DNA of 6,199 bases from Clostridiales bacterium (lineage in GTDB: Bacteria > Bacillota > Sulfobacillia > UBA995 > UBA9673): positions 1-6,199 of the forward strand of contig DPMO01000173.1 in the NCBI GenBank assembly GCA_003541445.1. The letters are read 5' to 3'. The translations under genes were made by a program, and so were the position numbers. Shown here piece by piece: positions 1 through 5,498 of the stretch. Numbering within the stretch: the first letter of the stretch is position 1; the number at the start of each line of letters is the position of its first letter. The notes under the pieces are model-generated. The model was given only the letters and a program-made list of their open reading frames with translations. It searched no databases and was not told the origin of the DNA.

Positions 1-2
1 CG

Positions 3-719
3 ATAATCACCCACATCGTCGGCCCGGGGGAGACCCTGAGCGCTATCGCCGAGAGGTACGGTGTGACACCCGCGACCATCGCCCTCTCGTCGGGCCTGGT
101 CAACCCGGACCGCATCTACCCCGGGCAACGGCTGGTGTTCCCCTCTGTCGTGGGGCTCCTGCACCGCGTCAGGAGCGGCGACAGCCTGTCGACGATCGCC
201 GCCATGTACCAGGTCACTGCCAGCGACATCGTCCAGGCCAACGACCTGGCCGACCCCGACCTGCTGAGCGAGGGCCAGGTCCTCATCATCCCGGGCGGGA
301 GGCCCAAGCAGGTCACGGTCGCCTCCTCGCCCGCCGCCGACAGGTCTCCGCGGGGGCTCATCTGGCCCTGCCGGGGGCCCATCACATCGCGCTTCGGGCC
401 GCGCTGGGGACGCCTGCACACGGGCATCGACATCGCCGCTCCCTACGGGGCGAGCATCCGGGCGGCTGCGGCCGGCAGAGTCACCCATGCCGGATGGTAC
501 GGGAACTACGGACGGTGCGTCATCCTCGACCACGGCGGCGGGCTCCAGACTCTCTACGCCCACGCGCACGAGATTCTCGTGACCGTGGGGGAGAGCGTGG
601 CGCAGGGACAGGTCATCGCCCGCGTCGGAACGACAGGGAACTCCACAGGCCCCCACCTCCACTTCGAGGTCCGGGTATCGGGCTCCATCCGGAACCCCCT
701 GAACTACCTCGACGACTAG
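3..719 (+). CDS. LysM-LysM-M23 murein endopeptidase (5' end missing)
   Basis: Secreted or envelope-bound zinc metallopeptidase expected to cut peptide cross-links in peptidoglycan; the LysM domains would anchor it to glycan strands. The frame is open from base 3, so the true start and any signal peptide lie upstream, and the ATG-less GTG near base 63 is not the start. LysM 1 spans about 9-143 (GPGETLSAIAERYGV, ending PGQRLVFP). LysM 2 spans about 157-293 (SGDSLSTIAAMYQV, ending EGQVLIIP). After a short linker comes an M23 domain with all lytic residues: HTGID (His 417-419, Asp 429-431), YAH (His 561-563) and HLHFE (His 654-656 and 660-662). It ends in a typical RNPLNYL tail before TAG. Because the catalytic set is complete, an active enzyme is more likely than a degenerate EnvC/NlpD-type activator. 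Its role, such as cell separation, wall turnover or spore cortex work, cannot be read from here. Confidence 0.93.
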   Translation: MITHIVGPGETLSAIAERYGVTPATIALSSGLVNPDRIYPGQRLVFPSVVGLLHRVRSGDSLSTIAAMYQVTASDIVQANDLADPDLLSEGQVLIIPGGRPKQVTVASSPAADRSPRGLIWPCRGPITSRFGPRWGRLHTGIDIAAPYGASIRAAAAGRVTHAGWYGNYGRCVILDHGGGLQTLYAHAHEILVTVGESVAQGQVIARVGTTGNSTGPHLHFEVRVSGSIRNPLNYLDD

Positions 720-742
720 CCCGACCGGCCGCGCTCCGACTT

Positions 743-772
743 TGGACAACGTTCCAAGGCGCGTGGTATAAT
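743..772 (+). promoter_or_regulatory. Sigma70-type extended -10 promoter for rpmE
   Basis: A perfect TATAAT (767-772) is preceded by TGn (764-766), an extended -10. TGGACA (743-748) matches the -35 consensus TTGACA at 5 of 6 positions with an 18-base spacer. Transcription would begin near 779-780, leaving a leader of about 100 bases before rpmE. A short dyad, TTGGA-N6-TCCAA (742-757), overlaps the -35 and could be an operator, but it is too short to claim. Confidence 0.8.
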
Positions 773-792
773 GACGTTTGCGTATTCGGGCG

Positions 793-856
793 AGGCCGTG
801 GCCGTCCGGCCTTTCCACTCGTATAGGCCCGGACGCAGGTCTCGTCCGGCAGGCCT
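793..856 (+). promoter_or_regulatory. Structured rpmE 5' leader, candidate ribosomal-protein leader
   Basis: Hairpin A pairs AGGCCG (793-798) with CGGCCT (807-812) around an 8-base loop. Hairpin B pairs CCGGACG (829-835) with CGTCCGG (843-849) around a 7-base loop, extended by AGGC (825-828) with GCCT (853-856) across a 3-base bulge. The heptamer CGTCCGG also occurs at 803-809, so CCGGACG can pair upstream instead, which disrupts hairpin A. The ribosome-binding region begins about 10 bases after hairpin B. L31 autoregulatory leaders are known in several phyla, including actinobacterial groups. Whether this one fits a described class is not something I can test; a new or divergent leader is an inference. 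Confidence 0.5.
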
Positions 857-863
857 ACCCAGC

Positions 864-873
864 GAAGAAGGTG
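864..873 (+). promoter_or_regulatory. Shine-Dalgarno site that decides the rpmE TTG start
   Basis: GAAGAAGGTG contains AGGTG (869-873), complementary to the 16S rRNA 3' end and 6 bases before TTG at 880. If the in-frame GTG at 871 were the start, this site would lie inside the start codon, so TTG fits better. TTG also yields the family-typical N-terminus MKKGIHP. Confidence 0.65.
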
Positions 874-879
874 TCCGAC

Positions 880-1194
880 TTGAAGAAAGGCATCCACCCG
901 ACCTACTATCCCAAAGCGCGCATCGTCTGTGGTTGCGGTGCCGTGTACGAGGTGGGCTCGACCAAGGAGAACCTCAAGGTCGAGGTCTGCGCCAAGTGCC
1001 ACCCCTTCTACACCGGGCAGCGCCGCATCGTCAGCACGGGCGGCCGGGCCGAACGCTTCATCAAGAAGTACAACTGGGGCCAGGCCAAGCCCGAGGAGGA
1101 GAAGAAGGGACTCAAGGTCAAGAAGGGCGCCGAAGAAGTCAAGGAGATCCTGGAGGAACTCGGCGAAGACGAGGAGAACGGCGACCGGCGTTAG
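880..1194 (+). CDS. rpmE: Large-subunit ribosomal protein L31, zinc-ribbon type, with C-terminal extension
   Basis: Component of the 50S subunit near the central protuberance, bridging toward the 30S head. The product from TTG 880 is 104 residues and opens [11 protein letters not shown]. Cys17, Cys19, Cys37 and Cys40 (VCGCG and [11 protein letters not shown]) form the Zn-binding set, so this is the C+ (zinc-containing) form rather than the zinc-free paralogue usually controlled by Zur. The core ends near residue 68 (FIKKYNWGQ). Residues 69-104 form a highly charged Lys/Glu tail ([13 protein letters not shown], then an acidic helix-like stretch), longer than the usual L31 of about 65-80 residues. 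GTG 871 is an alternative start that would add three residues (MSD, with TTG then read as Leu). It has its own promoter and structured leader. No T-rich terminator follows, so read-through into the importer genes is possible. Confidence 0.95.
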   Translation: MKKGIHPTYYPKARIVCGCGAVYEVGSTKENLKVEVCAKCHPFYTGQRRIVSTGGRAERFIKKYNWGQAKPEEEKKGLKVKKGAEEVKEILEELGEDEENGDRR

Positions 1195-1318
1195 GACGAC
1201 GTCCCTAGGCCTTCTGGTGGGAGGTGTGTGGTCCCGGGCACGCCGAAGGGACGTGTTCAAGGAAGGGAAGGGGGCAGAGGACAGAGGAGATCCCGCTTCC
1301 CTGTATCAGAGGAGCCGG
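1195..1318 (+). other. Structured intergenic leader before the importer operon
   Basis: Structure I: ACGTCCCT (1199-1206) is complementary to AGGGACGT (1247-1254) and encloses a smaller stem, GGTGTG (1223-1228) with CACGCC (1239-1244), including one G-U pair. Structure II: AGGGAAG (1264-1270) pairs with CTTCCCT (1296-1302), continuing after one G-G mismatch with GGG (1272-1274) and CCC (1292-1294), leaving a 17-base purine loop. The heptamer CAGAGGA occurs at 1275-1281, 1282-1288 and 1307-1313. There is no T tract and no convincing -10 box. The region looks like a mRNA spacer or leader of unknown function; I recognise no riboswitch class. Confidence 0.4.
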
Positions 1319-1329
1319 AAGGAGGAGGG
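1319..1329 (+). promoter_or_regulatory. Strong Shine-Dalgarno region of the binding-protein gene
   Basis: AAGGAGG (1319-1325) lies 9 bases before GTG 1335, and an overlapping GGAGGG (1324-1329) lies 5 bases before it. This fixes the start at 1335 and rejects a 37-codon upstream extension to 1224. It is the strongest ribosome-binding site with a usable start in the window, fitting high expression of a binding protein. Confidence 0.85.
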
Positions 1330-1334
1330 AAGAC

Positions 1335-2186
1335 GTGACGAAGAGGTTCCTTTTCACCGCAGTCCTCGCCTGCCTGCTTGTGCTGGCTTTCTCGCTGTCG
1401 CTCGCCGGGTGCAAGAAGGAAGAGCTGTCGGCGCTGGACCGCATTCTGGAAGAGGGTAAGATTGTCGTCGGTACCTCGGCCGACTACGAGCCGTTCGAGT
1501 ACGTGGACCCGGACACCGGTGAGTACACAGGATTCGACATCGAACTGATGGAGAAGATCGCCGAGCGGCTCGGGGTCGAGGTCGAGTGGCGGGACATGAA
1601 GTTCGACATTCTCCTGACCACCCTGCAGGCCGGTGAGCTCGACGCCATCATCGCCTGCATGACCGTGACGCCGGAGCGGCTCGAGATGGCCGACTTCACC
1701 GACCCGTACATCATCTCCAAGGACGCCATCCTGGTCAAAGCCGGGAGCGACGTGGTCTCCATCGAGGGCGCCGACACGATGAGCCACGAGGAGCTCACTG
1801 CGGCTCTGGTCGAGGCCCTCAAGGACCTCAAGGTCGGCGTCCAGGCCGGCACCATCCATGAGCAGTGGTGTGACGAGAACCTCATCGGGGCCGGTGTGAT
1901 GCCCGAGACCAACCTCAGCCGCTACCCGCGGGCCGACCAGGCCGTGTCCGACCTTGTGGCCGGACGCATCGACTGTGTGTTCCTAGATGAGGGCGTGGCC
2001 CTCGGTTTCTCCGAGACGCACGATGTCGAGAAGGCTCTCACGGTCGACCTGGAGGGCAACCCCGGCATCGCCGTCACGAAGGGCGAGACCAAGCTGGTCG
2101 AGAAGCTGAACGAGATCATCGCCGAACTCCGTGAGGAAGGGTTCATCGCCGAGCTGGCCGGCAAGTACGATCTCCCCGGCGAGTAG
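1335..2186 (+). CDS. Amino acid ABC transporter substrate-binding lipoprotein (SBP_bac_3)
   Basis: Extracytoplasmic receptor that would hand a polar amino acid to the permeases encoded downstream. The GTG start gives 283 residues. The N-terminus has Lys3-Arg4, a hydrophobic core and a lipobox LAGC with Cys26 as the lipidated residue, so it is membrane-tethered. The family-3 fold is clear: IVVGTSADYEPFEY (43-56), GFDIEL (66-71), a TPERLEMADFTDPY block (112-125) and VGVQAGT (167-173). Arg115 should bind the ligand alpha-carboxylate and Asp218 (DCVFLD) the alpha-amino group, by analogy with GlnH/HisJ. About 20 extra residues (143-163), probably helical, sit between the hinge strand and VGVQAGT, where most relatives have a short DLKGKK link. 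Specificity (His, Gln, Arg, Lys, Cys or other) cannot be read. Strong SD upstream and long hairpin downstream suggest more SBP than permease. Confidence 0.93.
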   Translation: MTKRFLFTAVLACLLVLAFSLSLAGCKKEELSALDRILEEGKIVVGTSADYEPFEYVDPDTGEYTGFDIELMEKIAERLGVEVEWRDMKFDILLTTLQAGELDAIIACMTVTPERLEMADFTDPYIISKDAILVKAGSDVVSIEGADTMSHEELTAALVEALKDLKVGVQAGTIHEQWCDENLIGAGVMPETNLSRYPRADQAVSDLVAGRIDCVFLDEGVALGFSETHDVEKALTVDLEGNPGIAVTKGETKLVEKLNEIIAELREEGFIAELAGKYDLPGE

Positions 2187-2211
2187 CCCGTCCGTCTGAG
2201 TGCGGCTGATG

Positions 2212-2266
2212 CGGCGGGGCCGGACCCCTGGTTCTCGTGGCCCCTCGGCTGGTCGCGGCCCCGCCG
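2212..2266 (+). other. Long GC-rich inverted repeat (mRNA hairpin) between SBP and permease 1
   Basis: CGGCGGGGCC (2212-2221) and GGCCCCGCCG (2257-2266) are perfect 10-base complements. Inside, GACC (2223-2226) can pair with GGTC (2251-2254). The loop is about 24 bases. It starts 25 bases after the SBP stop and ends 31 bases before the permease TTG. No T tract follows, so a simple intrinsic terminator is unlikely. In ABC operons, hairpins in this position can protect the SBP message 3' end or partly stop transcription (malE-malF is the classic case); that role is inferred here. Confidence 0.65.
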
Positions 2267-2297
2267 TCTGCCTCCCCGCCCGGGACCGGTCTGCCAG

Positions 2298-2945
2298 TTG
2301 GACTCCTTTGTGCGCTGTGTGGTCTACATCCTCCCCGCGGCGAAGCTCACGCTCCTGGTCACGGTGATGTCTTTGGCGATGGGCTTCGTCCTGGGGATGC
2401 TCCTCGCCGTGGCGCGCGTGTACGGGGGGCCGGTCCTCCGCTTCGCGGCCGCGTCGTACAGCCGCGTCGTGCGTAGTCTCCCGACCCTGGTCATGGTCTT
2501 CGCCCTTTACTACGTGGTCCTCATGACCGACTTCCTCGGCGGCAGCCGCCTCGCCTCGGCCGTCCTGGCCCTGGGGGCCTGCAGCACCGCCTACCAGTCC
2601 GAGATATTCCGGGGGGCCATCCAGTCCCTGGGCAGCGGCCAGATGCTCGCCGCGCGGTCGCTCGGCATGTCGCGTCCGGTCGCGCTGAGGAGCGTCATCC
2701 TTCCCCAGGCCGTCCGGCTGGCCATCCCCGCCTGGTCCAACGAGGCGGCCATCGTCCTCAAGGACTCGTCCCTGGTCTCCGCTGTCGGGACCGTGGAGCT
2801 GTTCCGCCGGGCGGAGCACGTCGCCGCGGCCACCCACGACTGGTTGACGGCCTTCCTCGCGGTGGGCCTCATCTACTTCTGCCTGACCTTCTTGACCAAC
2901 CGGGCTCTTGACTGGGTCGAGAGGCGTTATCGCCTCAAGGTCTGA
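2298..2945 (+). CDS. Amino acid ABC transporter permease 1 (HisM/GlnP family)
   Basis: Integral membrane subunit, 215 residues, expected to pair with the second permease. Hydrophobic segments lie at about 17-39, 62-80, 85-98 and 170-190. The cytoplasmic coupling loop is AYQSEIFRGAIQS (98-110), GQMLAARSLGM (114-124) and VILPQAVRLAIP (133-144). The Glu of the classical EAA motif is Leu here. It keeps NEAAIVLKDSSLVS (148-161), close to the family NExxxLLKDTSLVS. The entry region SLPTLVMVF departs from the usual RGTPLLVQL, which permease 2 retains. The start is uncertain: TTG 2298 places ILP as in permease 2, but no good SD precedes it, and GTG 2310 is possible. The frame is open back to the SBP stop, separated from it only by TAG. 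Translation is probably weaker than that of the SBP. Confidence 0.9.
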   Translation: MDSFVRCVVYILPAAKLTLLVTVMSLAMGFVLGMLLAVARVYGGPVLRFAAASYSRVVRSLPTLVMVFALYYVVLMTDFLGGSRLASAVLALGACSTAYQSEIFRGAIQSLGSGQMLAARSLGMSRPVALRSVILPQAVRLAIPAWSNEAAIVLKDSSLVSAVGTVELFRRAEHVAAATHDWLTAFLAVGLIYFCLTFLTNRALDWVERRYRLKV

Positions 2946-2972
2946 CGAACGCACGAACGGGGGTCGACTCCG

Positions 2973-3755
2973 GTGGCCGAACCCATTCTCAGGATAGAGG
3001 ACATCCACAAGGCCTACGGGAAGACCGAGGTCCTGCGCGGCGTCTCTTTCGATGTGGCGCCCGGCGAGGTCGTGGTCATCATCGGTCCGAGCGGGACGGG
3101 GAAGAGCACCCTCCTGCGGTGTGTCAATCTTCTCACGGTGCCCGACAGGGGCCGTGTCTGGCTCGAAGGGGTCGAGCTCACCGACAAGGCCGTCGACATC
3201 AACAAGGCCCGCGAGAAAATCGGGATGGTCTTCCAGGATTTCAACCTCTTCACCCATCTCACGGCCGTCCAGAACGTCATGCTGGCCCTGACCAAGGTGA
3301 AGGGAATGAAGACGGCCGAGGCCCGGGCCGCGGCAGAGCGTGAGCTCGAGAAGGTCGGTCTGGCCGACAAGGCCGACCTCTACCCCGCGGAGCTCTCCGG
3401 CGGCCAGAAGCAGAGGGTGGCCATCGCCAGGGCCCTGGCGATGAACCCGAAGGTGATGCTTTTCGACGAGCCCACGTCGGCCCTCGACCCCGAGCTCATC
3501 GGAGAGGTCCTCGAGGTCATGCAGGCCCTCGCCTCGCAGGGCATGACCATGCTCGTGGTGAGCCACGAGCTGGGCTTCGCCCGCGAGGTGGCCGACCGCA
3601 TCATCTTCCTCGAGGACGGCGTCATCGCCGAGGAGGGACCGCCTGAGCAGCTCTTCGTGAACCCCAGGAACCCGAGGACCCGCGAGTTCCTCTACAAGCT
3701 CACCGAACTCTACGGCGAACACGGTGAGCCGAAGTCCGGGGGGCGGGAGCGGTGA
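2973..3755 (+). CDS. Polar amino acid ABC transporter ATP-binding protein (HisP/GlnQ family)
   Basis: Cytoplasmic ATPase that powers import by the neighbouring permeases; 260 residues from GTG 2973. All nucleotide-binding elements are intact: A-loop Tyr15, Walker [10 protein letters not shown] (38-46), Q-loop Gln88 (VFQDFNLF), signature LSGGQKQR (141-148), Walker B VMLFDEP with catalytic Glu166, D-loop SALD (169-172) and H-switch His198 in SHELGF. The [12 protein letters not shown] block and the overall length are typical of the polar amino acid uptake family. A GGGGGT run 8 bases before the GTG serves as a moderate SD. The last dozen residues ([12 protein letters not shown]) are a basic tail. 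Its TGA overlaps the GTG of permease 2 by 4 bases. The gene lies between the two permease genes, unlike the common layout with the ATPase last. Confidence 0.96.
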   Translation: MAEPILRIEDIHKAYGKTEVLRGVSFDVAPGEVVVIIGPSGTGKSTLLRCVNLLTVPDRGRVWLEGVELTDKAVDINKAREKIGMVFQDFNLFTHLTAVQNVMLALTKVKGMKTAEARAAAERELEKVGLADKADLYPAELSGGQKQRVAIARALAMNPKVMLFDEPTSALDPELIGEVLEVMQALASQGMTMLVVSHELGFAREVADRIIFLEDGVIAEEGPPEQLFVNPRNPRTREFLYKLTELYGEHGEPKSGGRER

Positions 3756-4444
3756 CCCTCACGGAGACCCTCCTGTTCATGTGGGACATCCTGCCCGAAC
3801 TCCTGGAGGGCCTGGAGGTCACCATCCGGCTGACCGCGATGTCGCTCGCCGGGGGTTTCGTCCTGGCCGTCCCCGTCGCGCTCGTCAGGACCTACACCCG
3901 CGGCCCCCTCAACTGGCTGGCGACGGCCTTCGTCGAACTCTTCCGGGGCACGCCCCTGCTGGTGCAGCTCTACGTGGTCTACTACGGCCTGCCCGAGCTC
4001 GGCTTCGTTCTGGACCGTCTTCTGTCGGCCTGGATAGCCCTCTTCCTCAACTCCGCGGCCTACCAGTCGGAGTACATCCGGGGGGCCATCCAGTCCGTGA
4101 GCCGGGGCCAGCTCCTCGCGGCGCGGGCCCTGGGGATGCGGTCTCTGACGGCCTTCCGGTGGGTGGTCCTGCCGCAGGCCCTGAGGCTGGCCCTTCCGTC
4201 GTGGTCCAACGAGGTGGCCTACATGGTCAAGTACGTCTCGGTGGTGTACATGATCGCCGTCGGGGAGCTCTTCACCAGGGGACAGCTCATCATAACCCGC
4301 ACCTGGAAGGTCGGCCCGACCCTCCTCACGGTGGCCCTCATCTACATCCTCGTCGTGTACGCCGTGACCAAGGTCATGGACCACGTCGAACGCCGCTTCC
4401 GCATCCCCGGCCTCGAGACCGGCGTGGAAGGGCGCGAAGCGTGA
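3752..4444 (+). CDS. Amino acid ABC transporter permease 2 (HisQ/GlnP family)
   Basis: Second transmembrane subunit, 230 residues, presumably forming a heterodimer with permease 1. The GTG start shares 4 bases (GTGA) with the ATPase stop, with GGGGGG 8 bases upstream, indicating translational coupling. Family blocks: [16 protein letters not shown] (21-36), [19 protein letters not shown] (61-79), [14 protein letters not shown] (102-115), [11 protein letters not shown] (119-129) and [12 protein letters not shown] (138-149). As in permease 1, the EAA Glu is replaced by Leu and PSWSNE replaces the usual PPLGNE. Unlike permease 1, it has [16 protein letters not shown] where the family normally reads KDTSLVS. 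The shared variants imply that the pair arose by duplication and then specialised. The C-terminus is basic (VERRFR). Its stop overlaps the DUF1385 start. Confidence 0.93.
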   Translation: MTLTETLLFMWDILPELLEGLEVTIRLTAMSLAGGFVLAVPVALVRTYTRGPLNWLATAFVELFRGTPLLVQLYVVYYGLPELGFVLDRLLSAWIALFLNSAAYQSEYIRGAIQSVSRGQLLAARALGMRSLTAFRWVVLPQALRLALPSWSNEVAYMVKYVSVVYMIAVGELFTRGQLIITRTWKVGPTLLTVALIYILVVYAVTKVMDHVERRFRIPGLETGVEGREA

Positions 4445-5415
4445 GCGCCCGCGCCGGCCAGGCCGGTCCCGCCCGCCCGCCGGGGATGAAGGCCGCTCCC
4501 GCGGTCTCCTACGGGGGACAGGCGGTCATCGAGGGGGTAATGATGCGCGGGCCCGACGGGTACGCCGTCGCCGTCCGGAGGCCCGGAGGGGAGATTGTCA
4601 CCCGCCTCGTCAGACGGCCCGGTCCGGCTTCACGGCACCCGCTCGCGCGCGTCCCCTTCGCCCGGGGACTGTTCGCCCTTGTGGACTCTCTCGTCGTCGG
4701 GGTGGAGAGCCTGATGTGGTCGGCCGACGAGGCCGCGGGCGAGGAGGAGAAGCTGTCCCGGGCGGAGAGCGCCCTGGTGGTCGTCATCGGCGTCCTGGGC
4801 GCCGTCGGCCTGTTCGTCCTCCTCCCCACTGTCGTCGCCGGCCCCCTGCTACGGTCGGGAGCGGGGAACCTGGTCGTCAACCTGGCGGAGGGGCTCCTGC
4901 GCCTCGGCGTCCTCATCGCCTACGTGTGGGCCATCGGGCGCATGCCCGACGTGAGGCGCGTCTACGAGTACCACGGGGCGGAGCACAAGGTCATCAACGC
5001 CTACACGGCGACGGGGGACTGGAGCCCGGCGGCCGCGAGGGAGCAGAGCACGACCCACCCCCGGTGCGGGACGAGCTTCCTGCTTTTCGTCGTCGTGGTG
5101 AGTGTCGTCTTCTTCTCCCTCTTCGGCTGGCCGAACATATGGGTGAGGATGGCCACCCGCCTTCTGCTCCTGCCGGTGGTGGCCGGGGTGGCTTACGAGG
5201 CCATCCGCCTCGCCGACCGGTCGAGGTCCCCGCTGGTGAGGTGGATGGCCGCGCCGGGCCTGTGGCTCCAGCGGCTGACGACGCGCGAGCCCGACGACAG
5301 CCAGCTCGAGGTGGCGGCGGCGGCCCTGGCCGCCCTCCAGCGGTTGGCCGACCGTCTGGATTCCGCTCGGGGGCCCGGTCCCGGGACGGGGGAGACAGAC
5401 CACAGGAGGTCCTGA
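4441..5415 (+). CDS. DUF1385 family membrane protein (YqhQ-like)
   Basis: Family with no firmly established biochemical role that I can cite. GTG 4441 overlaps the permease 2 stop by 4 bases and has GGAAGGG 8 bases upstream; it gives 324 residues. ATG 4486 is an alternative that would remove a Pro/Ala-rich 15-residue head, but its SD is poor. Hallmarks: YGGQAVIEGVMMRGP (24-38), RHPLARVPFARGLFALVDSL (65-84), EYHGAEHKVINAYTATGD (176-193) and THPRCGTSF (205-213). Conserved EHK and HPRCG could bind metal or form a catalytic site, but that is inference. Hydrophobic segments are at about 111-133, 144-166, 213-229 and 236-255. The C-terminal 50 residues are soluble and probably helical. Homologues commonly lie near rpmE or prfA; here it is coupled to an amino acid importer. 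Confidence 0.93.
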   Translation: MSARAGQAGPARPPGMKAAPAVSYGGQAVIEGVMMRGPDGYAVAVRRPGGEIVTRLVRRPGPASRHPLARVPFARGLFALVDSLVVGVESLMWSADEAAGEEEKLSRAESALVVVIGVLGAVGLFVLLPTVVAGPLLRSGAGNLVVNLAEGLLRLGVLIAYVWAIGRMPDVRRVYEYHGAEHKVINAYTATGDWSPAAAREQSTTHPRCGTSFLLFVVVVSVVFFSLFGWPNIWVRMATRLLLLPVVAGVAYEAIRLADRSRSPLVRWMAAPGLWLQRLTTREPDDSQLEVAAAALAALQRLADRLDSARGPGPGTGETDHRRS

Positions 5416-5426
5416 GCCGTCGCCTG

Positions 5427-5484
5427 CCCCTGTTCCCGCAAACCTACCGCGGCCCGTTCCTGTTGCTCCCCTGGGAACACGGGG
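5427..5484 (+). other. Inverted repeat between DUF1385 and hflX
   Basis: CCCCTGTTCCC (5427-5437) is complementary to GGGAACA plus GGGG (5473-5484) with one bulged C at 5480, an 11-pair stem around a loop of about 35 bases. It begins 11 bases after the DUF1385 stop and ends 2 bases before the hflX -10 box, so it covers the -35 and spacer. It has no T tract. It may be an operator, or a weak 3' end for the upstream transcript. Confidence 0.4.
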
Positions 5485-5492
5485 GATATAAT
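5463..5492 (+). promoter_or_regulatory. hflX promoter with TATAAT box, probably leaderless
   Basis: A perfect TATAAT occupies 5487-5492. The best -35, TTGCTC (5463-5468), keeps only TTG and has an 18-base spacer. Only six bases (5493-5498) separate the -10 from GTG 5499, so transcription should start at or next to the start codon. No SD lies at a useful distance; the G run at 5481-5485 is 13 bases away and upstream of the predicted transcript start. Confidence 0.65.
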
Positions 5493-5498
5493 CCTTCC

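Noticed and set aside
778..879. Longer rpmE reading frame starting at 778
   Set aside because: That start coincides with the predicted transcription start. The extra residues are unlike L31, and TTG 880 gives the normal MKKGIHP terminus.
1195..1200. Intrinsic terminator right after rpmE
   Set aside because: Stems exist nearby but no run of T follows any of them, so termination is not supported.
1261..1287. G-quadruplex in the purine-rich run before the binding-protein gene
   Set aside because: Only two runs of three or more G occur together; the others are GG pairs, and the stretch is better explained by the stem with CTTCCCT.
1224..1334. 37-codon N-terminal extension of the binding protein
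   Set aside because: The GTG at 1335 has a strong SD and gives a textbook lipoprotein signal; the extension would bury that signal.
1983..3722. 579-codon open frame on the - strand
   Set aside because: It lies opposite the binding-protein end, permease 1 and the ATPase. Its composition (Gly, Arg, Asp, Glu, Leu, His rich) is what antisense of GC-rich codons gives, and it matches no family I recognise.
3724..4440. Upstream extension of the DUF1385 frame by 239 codons
   Set aside because: It overlaps permease 2 in another frame and reads as Pro/Gly/Arg-rich shadow sequence. DUF1385 homology begins after 4441.
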